64,000 bases of DNA from Cyclobacteriaceae bacterium (GCA_013141055.1 JABFRS010000001.1:1240001-1304000), one strand, 5' to 3'; shown: positions 37,997 through 46,588, counted from the stretch's first letter. Numbers and translations: made by a program. Notes: generated from the letters alone by a model not told the origin.

Positions 37997-38578
37997 ATGA
38001 CTGATCACTCCCTGATCCTAAAAAATATCCGTAAGCACATAGAGCTTGATAAAAAAGAGCTTGAATTTTTCACCTCTCTCCTCTCAGGAAGAGAAGTTCT
38101 CAAAAAGGAAATGATCCTCGAGGAAGGAAAGGATTGCAATTATCTTCACTATGTCCATAGCGGTGCATTTCGTGCATATGCTCTTGATCAAAATGCTAAT
38201 GAGAGGATAGTGATGTTTGCTCTCAATGACTGGTGGGTCACCGACATGCATGCCTTTGTTAATGAAAAGCCTTCAATGCTGAACATACAAGCCATGGAGG
38301 ATAGCACCATTCTTCAATTACGAAAGTCTGATCTGGAAAAATTATACAAGGGTGTTCCCAAGTTTGAAAGGTTTTTCAGAGTGCTTATGCAAAATTCCTA
38401 CATCCGCGAACAAATGCGGGTGATTCAAAACCTAACGATTCCGGCTGAAGAGAGATACATTAACTTTATTGCCAAATATCCTCAGGTGGTACAGCGCGCT
38501 CCCCTAAAACAGATCGCTTCGTACCTGGGAGTAACACCTCAGTTCCTGAGTGTGATACGGGCGCGCAAGAGGAAATAA
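37997..38578 (+). CDS. Crp/Fnr family transcriptional regulator
   Basis: 193 residues: N-terminal cyclic-nucleotide-binding-like jelly roll (about 15-125, with FRAYALDQNANERIVMFA and the dimer helix near FERFFRVLMQN) and a short C-terminal winged helix (RAPLKQIASYLGVTPQFLSVIRARKR). No Fe-S cysteine cluster, so not Fnr proper. The Bacteroidota subgroup of this shape is usually of unknown effector. Target genes unknown; a Crp-like palindrome occurs at 23706. Confidence 0.9.
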   Translation: MTDHSLILKNIRKHIELDKKELEFFTSLLSGREVLKKEMILEEGKDCNYLHYVHSGAFRAYALDQNANERIVMFALNDWWVTDMHAFVNEKPSMLNIQAMEDSTILQLRKSDLEKLYKGVPKFERFFRVLMQNSYIREQMRVIQNLTIPAEERYINFIAKYPQVVQRAPLKQIASYLGVTPQFLSVIRARKRK

Positions 38579-38623
38579 AATTGCATTTTACAAGCCGTAA
38601 GTTTTATTAATCTACATTAACTC

Positions 38624-38650
38624 TTGCCACCAGCGTCTCAATTACTTTTG
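38624..38650 (+). promoter_or_regulatory. Likely promoter of the DUF4406 gene
   Basis: TTG (38624-38626), 16 bases, TACTTTTG (38643-38650). The -7 box fits the consensus; the spacer is short. Confidence 0.4.
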
Positions 38651-38673
38651 TCATGTAAACAAACTCGCACATC

Positions 38674-39039
38674 ATGCTTATCCTTATTGCAGGGCCATAT
38701 CGAAGTGGAACAAATGATCAACCGGAATTAATGGAGAAAAATTTAAGGCAACTGGAAGAAGTTGCCCTGCCTCTATTTCGCGCGGGGCATATTCCAATGA
38801 TCGGTGAATGGGTTGCGTTACCACTCATGCGCGTTGGAGGAATGAAGAGAATCGGTGATGATGTTTATAATGAAGTTGCCTATCCAGTTGCTGAAAGATT
38901 ACTTACAAAGTGTGATGCCGTTCTCCGCCTTGAAGGTGAATCAAAGGGTGCTGATGAGGATGTCAGAATTGCAAAAGAGAGAGGCTTAAAAGTCTTTTAT
39001 AAGCTGGAGGATATCCTTAGAGAAAACAAATCTCTGTGA
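38674..39039 (+). CDS. DUF4406 protein (nucleoside 2-deoxyribosyltransferase-like fold)
   Basis: 121 residues. MLILIAGPYRSG starts with a Rossmann-like strand and nucleotide-binding turn; PLFRAGHIPMIGEWVALPL, VAERLLTKCDAVLRLEGESKGADEDVRIAKERG follow the DUF4406/nucleoside deoxyribosyltransferase-like pattern, with GADEDVRIA resembling the Glu-containing active-site helix of that superfamily. Enzymatic function is unproven. No partners nearby. Confidence 0.75.
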   Translation: MLILIAGPYRSGTNDQPELMEKNLRQLEEVALPLFRAGHIPMIGEWVALPLMRVGGMKRIGDDVYNEVAYPVAERLLTKCDAVLRLEGESKGADEDVRIAKERGLKVFYKLEDILRENKSL

Positions 39040-39137
39040 GGGCTTTGATCCAGTTCTGAGATAGATGCCTGATGTCATAAACCCACGGGTTACGATACTC
39101 AGTTCAGGGATACATTTGGGAGGGTTACCTAAGCAGT

Positions 39138-39236
39138 ACTATGTTCCGACTATGTTCTAACTATGTTCCAACTAGGTTCCGACTATGTTCTTACTAGGTT
39201 CTAACTATGTTCCGACTATGTTGAAACTAGGTTCAG
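39138..39236 (+). repeat. Nine tandem 11-bp repeats, consensus ACTA(T/G)GTTCnn
   Basis: Nine uninterrupted 11-base units, beginning ACTATGTTCCG, ACTATGTTCTA and ACTATGTTCCA. Position 5 alternates T/G; the last two positions vary most. Unit eight has GAA in place of Cnn. The frame is not coding for a known protein. The period is close to one DNA turn, so phased protein binding or bending is possible. Confidence 0.9.
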
Positions 39237-39617
39237 AAAGAGCTGATTTCTGGCAATTTCAATTCAGATCCACTTTCAAAACACTCAAATTACATTCCAA
39301 AACAAGCAAATTTCACAATCCCCTCTAATTTTTATAGAAAGCTATGAAGTTGGGAATAGAAAATATTCATGTTTAGTTAATCTTTGAGGAACACGGATTA
39401 GAGTCAACGGACCCATATCCCAATCAAATCGGCGCGGAAATTTTTCTACATTGTTTAATTGTGAATAAATTTTGTGGATAGAATTGCTAATTGCCTTGGT
39501 TCTAAGATCAAAACTGCACTCCCGGTTTTAGTTCTCATTTAATCCATTCTGATTAAAAACAGACCAAATGCTTTCAATGGCACAATTTTTCTGTCAATAA
39601 ATTAAAACAATCCCATT
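39237..39617. other. Intergenic region without recognised features
   Basis: About 380 bases of AT-rich DNA after the 11-bp repeats. No supported gene, terminator or RNA structure was seen. Confidence 0.6.
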
Positions 39618-39917
39618 ATGAAAAAGATCTTAATCGTTGCAATCTTCGGTCTTTTGATCAGCGCCTCCACTCTAAAAGCTCAAGACACAACTCGCATAAA
39701 GCAAAATGAGACACTTGCAGGGTGGACAAAAGTAAAATCTTCGGAAGTACCTGCAGCATTGCGTCAGGAGTTATCCAAGGCAGTATATAGTGGATGGGAA
39801 AATTCTACTCTTTACAGAAATGCATCCTCTGACAAATATTTTGTAAAGATCAAGAATGAAAATGGCCAGACATCCACCTATTACTTTGACGCCAGTGGAA
39901 AGCCAACAAAGCCTTAA
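39618..39917 (+). CDS. Small secreted protein, function unknown
   Basis: 99 residues with a clear signal peptide (about 1-21, LKAQ cleavage). The mature part has a W-x-K-V-x-S-S-E-V-P-A-A-L segment and ends YYFDASGKP, in the style of PepSY-like/beta-lactamase-inhibitor-like small domains from Bacteroidota, but no confident family. It is monocistronic and converges on the DUF1624 gene. Confidence 0.7.
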   Translation: MKKILIVAIFGLLISASTLKAQDTTRIKQNETLAGWTKVKSSEVPAALRQELSKAVYSGWENSTLYRNASSDKYFVKIKNENGQTSTYYFDASGKPTKP

Positions 39918-39921
39918 TTAC

Positions 39922-41073
39922 CTATAGATATTTGACCCACGTAACATCTTTATTCTTCGCCTTATACTCTCCATACCATTTGCATACAGGGTATAAGAAA
40001 ATAACAACACACATCCATATTAAGTAAATCATTCCCAGACCCACACCACTGGCGACATCTTTTGGTCGCCCGAAAGTAGATGCACTGAAATCAAAGTCTG
40101 TCCAGGCAAATCCCTGAATGAAAAGCACTCCTAATAAAATGATGTGAATCAAATAGAAATGCACGATGAAATAAAACAGTGGAACCTTTCCAAAAACTGT
40201 GACAGCTCGCGTCAATCCATTATTGACATCATCGGTAAAGGCAAAAAGCATGAACATGATGCCAAGCATCAGCAAGACAAATAACAGTGAAGGCGGATAC
40301 TTGGTAACATTGATAAACGAAAGAAACGTAAACCAGAAATCCTTCTGAGAAGTCCATGGATTATCTCCATAAACATTTATGATTCTAAGAATTATAAAAA
40401 CCATAAGGAAAGAGAGCCCAACTTTTAAGAACAATCCTCTCCTGATCAGGAAAGGTGAATCAAAAAAGTTTCCACACGAAAAACCTATCAGCATAATTCC
40501 CAGCCAGGGGATTGGCGGATAACCTATTATAAGGAGTGTTTGTTGTGTGATCGGGAAAGCCGCAGGTCCGAACAAGGGAGAAATAATATTTCTCAATGGA
40601 AAATCCGGAGCCAGCGATAAAAGATTGTGACCAAAGACAATGATCAATCCAATCGCGCCTACCATCCTGGGAGAAGCTTTTAATAACATTGCCAGAGCCA
40701 GAAGTCCGAAGCCAATTGCCCCAATTACCAGAAATGAAAAAATATGGAAACGAATATCAAACCATAATCCGAATGTTACGATCGTGAGCTCTACAATGAT
40801 AAGCCACACTCCTCTTTTAAGTAAAAATGAGCGGGTCTCTTCCAATCCACTTTTTTGCAGATACAGAAATACAGAAGCACCTGAAAGAAAAACAAAAGTT
40901 GGAGCGCATAGGTGGGTAATCCACCGCGTTAAAAACATAATGATGGAGGTACTGGATAGATCGGTTGGATTCTGGGTCAAGGAATCAACATGAATAAGAT
41001 CGCGGGTATGATCGAGTGCCATGATGATCATGACAAACCCCCGGACGAAATCGATGCTGCTGATCCTGTTCAT
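39922..41073 (-). CDS. DUF1624 / heparan-alpha-glucosaminide N-acetyltransferase-like membrane protein
   Basis: 383 residues with about ten membrane helices. The N-terminal SIDFVRGFVMIIMALDHTRDLIHV carries the motif of this group, with the His that is the acetyl-accepting residue in the lysosomal HGSNAT enzyme. Related proteins transfer acyl groups across a membrane; the substrate in bacteria is mostly unknown. Upstream lie two palindromes (41110 and 41131) that may control it. Confidence 0.85.
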   Translation of the reverse strand: MNRISSIDFVRGFVMIIMALDHTRDLIHVDSLTQNPTDLSSTSIIMFLTRWITHLCAPTFVFLSGASVFLYLQKSGLEETRSFLLKRGVWLIIVELTIVTFGLWFDIRFHIFSFLVIGAIGFGLLALAMLLKASPRMVGAIGLIIVFGHNLLSLAPDFPLRNIISPLFGPAAFPITQQTLLIIGYPPIPWLGIMLIGFSCGNFFDSPFLIRRGLFLKVGLSFLMVFIILRIINVYGDNPWTSQKDFWFTFLSFINVTKYPPSLLFVLLMLGIMFMLFAFTDDVNNGLTRAVTVFGKVPLFYFIVHFYLIHIILLGVLFIQGFAWTDFDFSASTFGRPKDVASGVGLGMIYLIWMCVVIFLYPVCKWYGEYKAKNKDVTWVKYL

Positions 41074-41109
41074 ATTTTATTCTTCAGGGCACATTCCTGT
41101 AAAATAAAA

Positions 41110-41125
41110 ATTAGTACGCACTAAT
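41110..41125. promoter_or_regulatory. Palindrome ATTAGT-ACGC-ACTAAT
   Basis: Perfect 6-bp arms with a 4-base centre, 37 bases upstream of the DUF1624 start. The shape matches TetR-family operators, but no TetR gene is in the window. Confidence 0.45.
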
Positions 41126-41130
41126 CAAGG

Positions 41131-41154
41131 CTAAATTCCGTCAGCGGAAATTAG
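41131..41154. promoter_or_regulatory. Imperfect hairpin upstream of DUF1624
   Basis: CTAAATTCCG-TCAG-CGGAAATTAG: 10-bp arms with a single A-A mismatch and a 4-base loop, just beyond the palindrome at 41110. Confidence 0.35.
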
Positions 41155-41247
41155 AATTTCTCCTGAAACCTATTCTACAGTCGTTCCGAGGTAAAAATTT
41201 ACAAGAAGCTTTTGATTTTTTTGCAGGGTTTACCTGCACTTCCTCTA

Positions 41248-41433
41248 CTAACTGGGACATGGATTTTTGTAGGTCTGGCATCTTAGCTTATAGGTACCAG
41301 GGTCAACAATAATCTGGTAATAACCCAAACCATTAGCATTTGCAGTATTACTGGAATTGTCTATCCACACCTCCGCATCTGGCACATACATATCCGGATC
41401 ATGATTATAATAGACACGGATTTTGATGATCAC
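41248..41433 (-). CDS. Small carboxypeptidase-regulatory-like ORF, uncertain
   Basis: 61 residues from a GTG (frame open to a TTG at 41472). The pattern VPDAEVWIDNSSNTANANGLGYYQIIVDPGTYKLRC resembles one CarboxypepD-regulatory-like beta-sandwich repeat (V-x-A-x-V-x-x-T-x-x-x-G-x-Y-x-x-x-V-x-x-G-x-Y-x-L). There is no signal peptide, so it may be a fragment of a larger gene or a small intracellular protein. It is divergent from the OMPLA-like gene. Confidence 0.4.
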   Translation of the reverse strand: MIIKIRVYYNHDPDMYVPDAEVWIDNSSNTANANGLGYYQIIVDPGTYKLRCQTYKNPCPS

Positions 41434-41519
41434 CGAATATATACAATTAACATCTATCACGATGAATCTCAAGATTAACTTTTCTTTAATGGTTGGGTCA
41501 AGTGTATCTTACAGCATTT

Positions 41520-42527
41520 ATGTCAGGACAGAAAGTTGTTTTTATTCTATTGCTTATTGCAGGAGGTGCCCGGGCACAAAATTCCGATTCCCTGACGCAC
41601 GGAAAATTTCTCACTATGGTCAATTTCAACAGAGATCAAAGCTATGTGAGTTTTGGCAGTGGGCTCGGTAATCAGCGCCCTTTAATCTTTGAAGGAAAGC
41701 TTTCTCCTTCTTATTTCGTATCAAGCCGACAGAAGAATTGGGCGATGGTGATGAATCCTCAAGTGCAGATCAGAATGCTTGATGAGAAGTCTGTTCCGAT
41801 CCAGGTACCCAGTTATCGGTTCTATCTCACTTACTACCATAGCATTAAATTCTGGAAGAATTCATTTTTATCCAAAATCTTATACGAGGACGCGATCTGG
41901 TTTGCTTCAATATCGCATCACTCAAACGGCCAAAGTGGAAGCTTTTACTCCAACGACACTACTAAAACTATTGACCTGATCTCTGGTAATTTTTCTGTCA
42001 ACTTTATCCAACTTGGAACTTCGACTTTCACACTTAATCCACTTAGTACAGATTATTTTTCTTTAAAGGAAGTTAAAGTCTATACTGAAATATACCCTTC
42101 GAGCTGGGCTGACACCAATCTCAATAAGAATTATGGGTTCTACAGACTGTTTGGGTCACTGGGATTTGCAGGACCATTTCGCAAAGAGAAGAAAGACTGG
42201 CTGAATCGCTGGCTTCAGAATTCAAGCATCGAGTTGAAGGGTGGTTGGATCTTTGGACAATACCGGGGATATGACCCTGTTGACATCGATAAAAGATTTA
42301 TTCTCGACGTTAGTTATAAATACTATCCACCATGGTTTGATGAAGTGGCCTTCTTTGTGAGATTTTATAAAGGCCAGGATTATTACAATATCTATTATGA
42401 AAAGCAATTGATGAATTGCACCATTGGCATCACTTCAAATACTATTAAGCTTTCTAATGCAATTAAATACCTGGGAAACAGGAAATTGAAGATTCAAAAA
42501 TTGAAAACGGGCAACGAAGGAGAATGA
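41520..42527 (+). CDS. Outer membrane phospholipase A-like protein
   Basis: 335 residues from the ATG at 41520, which starts a signal peptide (FILLLIAGGARAQ). The mature part is an outer-membrane beta-barrel. It contains SISHHSNGQSG, close to the HxSNG motif that carries the catalytic His and Ser of OMPLA (PldA), and a C-terminal strand region (YKGQDYYNIYYE) like that family's end. If active, it would hydrolyse phospholipids in the outer leaflet. The Asn of the OMPLA triad cannot be placed with certainty, so activity is uncertain. Confidence 0.6.
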   Translation: MSGQKVVFILLLIAGGARAQNSDSLTHGKFLTMVNFNRDQSYVSFGSGLGNQRPLIFEGKLSPSYFVSSRQKNWAMVMNPQVQIRMLDEKSVPIQVPSYRFYLTYYHSIKFWKNSFLSKILYEDAIWFASISHHSNGQSGSFYSNDTTKTIDLISGNFSVNFIQLGTSTFTLNPLSTDYFSLKEVKVYTEIYPSSWADTNLNKNYGFYRLFGSLGFAGPFRKEKKDWLNRWLQNSSIELKGGWIFGQYRGYDPVDIDKRFILDVSYKYYPPWFDEVAFFVRFYKGQDYYNIYYEKQLMNCTIGITSNTIKLSNAIKYLGNRKLKIQKLKTGNEGE

Positions 42528-42992
42528 TTATTTTAATCTCGCAATCATTTCTATTTCAACAAGAAAATCAGGATTTACAAGAGAATAAACTCCCACCAGA
42601 GTACTGGCGGGAGGATTACTATCAACATTAATATAATTCTTCCGGACCTCACGCAGGATCACTACATCTTCAGGCTTGCAGTTCACAACATAATAATTTG
42701 TCTTGATAACATCTTCAAATGTTAAGCCTGCTGAAGCAAGACAAGTTTTCAGATTTTCAAAAACCTGGATTAATTGTGTCCTTAAATCCCCTTTTCCAAT
42801 GACTTCACCTTTTGTATTCACTGATACCTGTCCCGAGATATAAACAGTGCCTCCTGAAACCACGACATGACTGAAGCCATTGGGCTTATTAACTCCTTCA
42901 GGATTGATAAACCTTTTCTCCTTTCCTTGTGAAAAAGCAGCAAACGAACAAAGTCCGATAACAATAAAAGCCCGAATGAATTTAGTCGACAT
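42528..42992 (-). CDS. Exported RidA-like protein lacking the catalytic Arg
   Basis: 154 residues. From the ATG at 42992 it has a signal peptide (FIVIGLCSFAAFSQ), unusual for this family. The rest is a Rid domain (YISGQVSVNTKGEV, QVFENLKTCLASAG, FLVEIEMIARL). At the place of the substrate-binding Arg it reads NPPASTLVGV, where deaminases have PAR; imine deaminase activity is therefore unlikely. It overlaps the end of the carbonic-anhydrase-like gene by 11 bases, so the two are translated together. Confidence 0.85.
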   Translation of the reverse strand: MSTKFIRAFIVIGLCSFAAFSQGKEKRFINPEGVNKPNGFSHVVVSGGTVYISGQVSVNTKGEVIGKGDLRTQLIQVFENLKTCLASAGLTFEDVIKTNYYVVNCKPEDVVILREVRKNYINVDSNPPASTLVGVYSLVNPDFLVEIEMIARLK

Positions 42993-44118
42993 CAACGTGG
43001 TTGACAGGAATAAGATTGACATTAAATTTCTTAACAATCATGTTCATAATGGGATCATTCTTGATCTTTAAGAGAATGCGGGACGTTTGCTGAGCATCAT
43101 ATCCCATAACCATCTGATCGGTAAGTCCCAGATGCTTCACCGCATAGAAAAATCCTGCAATCACATATGGACCGAATGGAGTGTATGGAATATCAAATGA
43201 ACTGCCGGTCATATTGAAAACAGTATTAGGCATATAATCTCCCTTATTATCAATTCCCTTCTTCTTTAAATAAAATTCAGCAGCAAGATTTCTTGAAGAT
43301 TGTCTTGGATCGGTCATGCACAATAATCCCGCCATCGGCTTTTGCTTTTGAGATTGATTGATCAGCAACTCTCTTTTGGTACGCTCGTTGAGTGAGTGAT
43401 TGCGGATATATAACTGGACTGAATCCCAGAACGGAACTGCCGGATCACCGTCATCAACCCTGATAAGAGAGTGGATAGAGTAATCCATGATACCACAGGT
43501 AATTTTTATGTCCAGTACTTTTAATTCAGAATCATTGTCGATTGCTTTTTCCAGCAATGTCCGCTGATGGCGTGGATGTGTCCTTAAAAGATCGATACTG
43601 AATATCCAGTCACCGGCAAGATATCCGTCATAGGCATAGTGCTCCTTTAGCAGCAGCTTGATCTTTGTGTCATTGTCGATGACAACATTTACACCCTCCA
43701 GTTCGATTTCCGGTTTCTCCTCCACAATCATTTTTTCGATTTCAATACCCACTGCAGAGGCCCCTAACATACCACAGTTAAGAGGCGATCCCTGAACCAC
43801 GTGAAGATCATGGACGTGACTAACGTAGTCATCATTAGAATCTTCCGTAAGGTGAGCATGGGTTTGAATGTGCACAAAATAATTTATGGGCATCTCACCG
43901 GATATAGTTCGCTGAGCCTGCTCAACCGTTCTCTTGATATCCATTACTACGTCTGGGGTAACAAAAGAACCAGCAGCACGAACAACATGATACTCTATAT
44001 CGATTCCTCTTCCTTCGAATTCGTTGGTAATGGTTTCGACAGCATCGAGCTGTACCTGACTCAGGTCACGGGCGTCAGCGCAGCCAATAAGGATATGAAC
44101 TTGCTTTTCAGTAAACAT
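42982..44118 (-). CDS. Protein with two beta-carbonic-anhydrase-like halves
   Basis: 378 residues from the ATG at 44118 (the frame extends to 44361 but the extra N-terminus is not protein-like). The first half has CADAR (Cys13, Asp15, Arg17), then YHVVRAAGSFVTP, matching CxDxR and VRNAG of beta-carbonic anhydrases; the HxxC zinc motif is changed to THAHL. The second half repeats the order in degenerate form: CMTDPR, then FNMTGSS, then FFYAVKHLGLTDQMVMGYD, where anhydrases have SLEYAV..L..VVMGHxxCG. This suggests a tandem duplication with partly lost metal ligands. Function unknown; the exported RidA gene follows with an 11-base overlap. Confidence 0.6.
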   Translation of the reverse strand: MFTEKQVHILIGCADARDLSQVQLDAVETITNEFEGRGIDIEYHVVRAAGSFVTPDVVMDIKRTVEQAQRTISGEMPINYFVHIQTHAHLTEDSNDDYVSHVHDLHVVQGSPLNCGMLGASAVGIEIEKMIVEEKPEIELEGVNVVIDNDTKIKLLLKEHYAYDGYLAGDWIFSIDLLRTHPRHQRTLLEKAIDNDSELKVLDIKITCGIMDYSIHSLIRVDDGDPAVPFWDSVQLYIRNHSLNERTKRELLINQSQKQKPMAGLLCMTDPRQSSRNLAAEFYLKKKGIDNKGDYMPNTVFNMTGSSFDIPYTPFGPYVIAGFFYAVKHLGLTDQMVMGYDAQQTSRILLKIKNDPIMNMIVKKFNVNLIPVNHVDVD

Positions 44119-44287
44119 GATGTGGGGTTTAAAGTAGGAGGCACAAAATAAATATTTGAAAACGAAAAGCGAAATGTTTTTTGTCCAAATGACCTCTTTT
44201 AATACCCCTGAAAATTCCTTACGCACTTTGAAATGGGTTTTGAGCATTCCTGGGAATGGATTCATAACTTTATTACAAATAGTCCTT

Positions 44288-45019
44288 ATGAAACAACACC
44301 TCCTCCATGATGAGATATTAAAACTGATCAGGAAAAATTCAGGTAAGCCGACACAACACACCTTTCTGGATAGCTATCTGGGCAACTCTCATCCACGTTA
44401 TCCTATCAATGCGCCGACATTAAGAAAAATATCAAAGGACTGGATGAAGGCTCATCGCGATCTGTCAACTGAAAATTTTCAAAAGCTTCTTCTGAGTCTT
44501 GTTAAGGGCAAATCATCGACAGAGAAAGTGATGGTAGGCGCATTGCTGGATGACTCAACGCTGGAGCAAAGAAGATTCAATCCGGAAGTGTTTGATCAAT
44601 TTTTAGATCACCTGGAAGGTTGGGCAGAAGTTGATTCAGTTTGCACTGGCGCTTATACGAAAACGGAAATCCCACGGGACTGGAAGCACTGGAAGAAACT
44701 TCTTACACAATTTTCTAAGAGCAAGAACATTCAGAAACGCAGAGCATCGCTTGTATTTCTATGCTCTCCTATCAGAATAGAAAAGAATGCCGAGCTTCTG
44801 CGGATAGCACTCAAAAATATTGACAAGCTTAAAGCTGAAAAAGAAATTCTGATCACAAAAGCCATTTCGTGGCTGTTGAGAAGTGCAGTGACCAAACATT
44901 CGGAGGAAATCAGAGAATATTTATTGTTTAATAAGGAGACCTTACCAAAGATTGCGGTTCGGGAAACAATAGCAAAGCTGGAGACAGGAAGGAAGACAAA
45001 GAAATTAAGAATGAGCTAA
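44288..45019 (+). CDS. DNA alkylation repair protein (AlkD-like)
   Basis: 243 residues from the ATG at 44288. All-helical HEAT-repeat protein of the AlkC/AlkD group: HEILKLIRKNS-type first helix, YPINAPTLRKISKDW, GWAEVDSVCTGAY, then RRASLVFLCSP and a C-terminal WLLRSAVTKHSEEI repeat. AlkD enzymes excise bulky or cationic alkylated bases. A TAACTTTA box lies about 20 bases before the start; the frame extends to 44156 but the early part is not family-like. Confidence 0.85.
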   Translation: MKQHLLHDEILKLIRKNSGKPTQHTFLDSYLGNSHPRYPINAPTLRKISKDWMKAHRDLSTENFQKLLLSLVKGKSSTEKVMVGALLDDSTLEQRRFNPEVFDQFLDHLEGWAEVDSVCTGAYTKTEIPRDWKHWKKLLTQFSKSKNIQKRRASLVFLCSPIRIEKNAELLRIALKNIDKLKAEKEILITKAISWLLRSAVTKHSEEIREYLLFNKETLPKIAVRETIAKLETGRKTKKLRMS

Positions 45020-45083
45020 GAGTTAAACATAAACTTTCACAAGCAATAATATCAGTATCTTTAAGAGAATAGATTTAAAAAAC

Positions 45084-45617
45084 ATGAAAAAATTAATTGT
45101 TCTATGTTGCATTGCCGGAGCAATGATTGGCTGCAATGGAAAAAAGCAAGAAGCAAAACGCATTGCCGATAGTATTCGGATGGATAGCCTTGCAAGAGCA
45201 ACGGAGCCAGCTATCTCCACACTGGCTTTTGGAACGTTGCCCGGCTATAGCGCAAAAAATACAGTTGCCTTAGCTGATTCTGTCAATTTCTTTTTATTGA
45301 TGAATCAGGAAGACGTTGACAGCAAGTTTACACTCGATCAGACGAATGCCAGCGAACTAGACAAGCCTGATTTCGTTATCAACTTCAATATTGGGGTTGT
45401 TTGTCAACCAACACAACTAGCCACAACCATTACAATTGACAAGGTAGAGGTGGCCGCCGATATCAATGTTTATATCAACATTGAACATGGAGAAAAGCTA
45501 CAATCAACAACGAAGCCTGCTTTTGTATTTGCTATCGAAAAACGTGACGGGTATCAGAATATTCAGTTTTTCGTAAATGGAAAACCCGATAAAGCATTCT
45601 TCCTGACGGGTCTTTAG
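45084..45617 (+). CDS. Lipoprotein of unknown function
   Basis: 177 residues with a lipobox (AGAMIGCNG, Cys17). The mature part has a charged linker (KKQEAKRIADSIRMDS) and a beta-rich domain (ITIDKVEVAADINVYINIEHG). No family recognised. A TATCTTTA -7 box is at 45056-45063, and a good terminator follows at 45643, so it is monocistronic. Confidence 0.8.
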   Translation: MKKLIVLCCIAGAMIGCNGKKQEAKRIADSIRMDSLARATEPAISTLAFGTLPGYSAKNTVALADSVNFFLLMNQEDVDSKFTLDQTNASELDKPDFVINFNIGVVCQPTQLATTITIDKVEVAADINVYINIEHGEKLQSTTKPAFVFAIEKRDGYQNIQFFVNGKPDKAFFLTGL

Positions 45618-45642
45618 GATTCAAATATTCAATAAAAAATAA

Positions 45643-45671
45643 GGGTGGCATCTTACGACGCCGCCCTTTTT
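45643..45671 (+). terminator. Rho-independent terminator after the 45084 lipoprotein gene
   Basis: GGGTGGC-N10-GCCGCCC with one G-U pair, followed by five T. It may serve both convergent genes here. Confidence 0.8.
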
Positions 45672-45696
45672 CTTTTGGCAACAGTATGCCAAAATA

Positions 45697-46266
45697 CTAT
45701 TTCATCTTATCTACGATTTCTTCTGTCTGCTTGGCCATTTCAAGATGATGCTCAATGATGGCAACTTTTCCTGTAGCCCAGGCTTTCAGGTCTGCATCCT
45801 TTCCATCAGCGGCTTCCTTCTTAAAAAGATCTAAAACATCTTTATGACCCTTTACCATCAAATCGGTATAAGCGTCATCAAAATCTTTACCCGTCTTCTT
45901 AGCAAGGGCATCATAATTACCCTGAGCATTATTGCTCAAGTAAGCTGGCAACGTAATATTCTTTGAAGCAGCTGCGTCCGTCAGCTCAGCATTAGCCTTT
46001 GAATGCTCTTCAATCATCATTTTAGCGAATGATTTTACTTCACTTGAATATCCATTGGTTTGAGCAAGTTCACCTGCTTTCACTTCGAACATTCCCGCAT
46101 CAGCAGCGCTTACCGCAAATTCTGTGTCTCCTTCAATTTTTGTATCGTCGAATTTCTTCTCATTCTGATCTTCTGCTGCTTCTTTGCTGTCGTCCTTCTT
46201 TGGACCGCAGGCAGCGAGACTTAGTATAAAGCCAAGTATTGCAAATTTTACTAATAAGGTTTTCAT
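45697..46266 (-). CDS. DUF4142 lipoprotein
   Basis: 189 residues. Lipoprotein signal with lipobox SLAACG (Cys20), an acidic/basic linker, then a DUF4142 four-helix ferritin-like domain (EFAVSAADAGMFEVKAGEL, VKSFAKMMIEEHSKANAEL, and the last helices with IIEHHLEMA). DUF4142 proteins are commonly multi-copy in this phylum, linked with stress. Function unknown. Confidence 0.9.
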   Translation of the reverse strand: MKTLLVKFAILGFILSLAACGPKKDDSKEAAEDQNEKKFDDTKIEGDTEFAVSAADAGMFEVKAGELAQTNGYSSEVKSFAKMMIEEHSKANAELTDAAASKNITLPAYLSNNAQGNYDALAKKTGKDFDDAYTDLMVKGHKDVLDLFKKEAADGKDADLKAWATGKVAIIEHHLEMAKQTEEIVDKMK

Positions 46267-46588
46267 GGTTTGTCTGGTTTATGATTTTTCAAAAGGATCA
46301 AAAAATTATACCGCTGTAGCCAGAGTCAAATCATAATTCGTATAACCTTGTTTTAAGTTTAAAATGAATGATTCCGTGGAGAAAATTCCCCGCAGAATCT
46401 ATAATAAAATATAATTATTAATGAAAGTATATATCTAAAGCAGATTTTTGTTTAGGAGATCCATCCACTCTATGACATTGTTAAGAGTATCATTAAACAC
46501 AAATAACTTTAAGGGGTCATTAACGAATTCCGAATTTACATGGCATATGATTGGCTATCCTGAATTAAAGATTTAAAATCTAAAGATT
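46267..46588. other. Intergenic region
   Basis: No gene supported. It carries a TAACTTTA element before the flavin-binding gene with a TTG 23 bases upstream, a poor promoter match. Confidence 0.45.

Noticed and set aside
39138-39236. CRISPR-like array
   Set aside because: The 11-bp units are contiguous with no spacers, and no cas genes occur in the window.
42982-44361. Start of the carbonic-anhydrase-like gene at 44361
   Set aside because: The extra 81 residues lack protein-like character and overlap the region upstream of the divergent AlkD gene; the ATG at 44118 begins the conserved domain.
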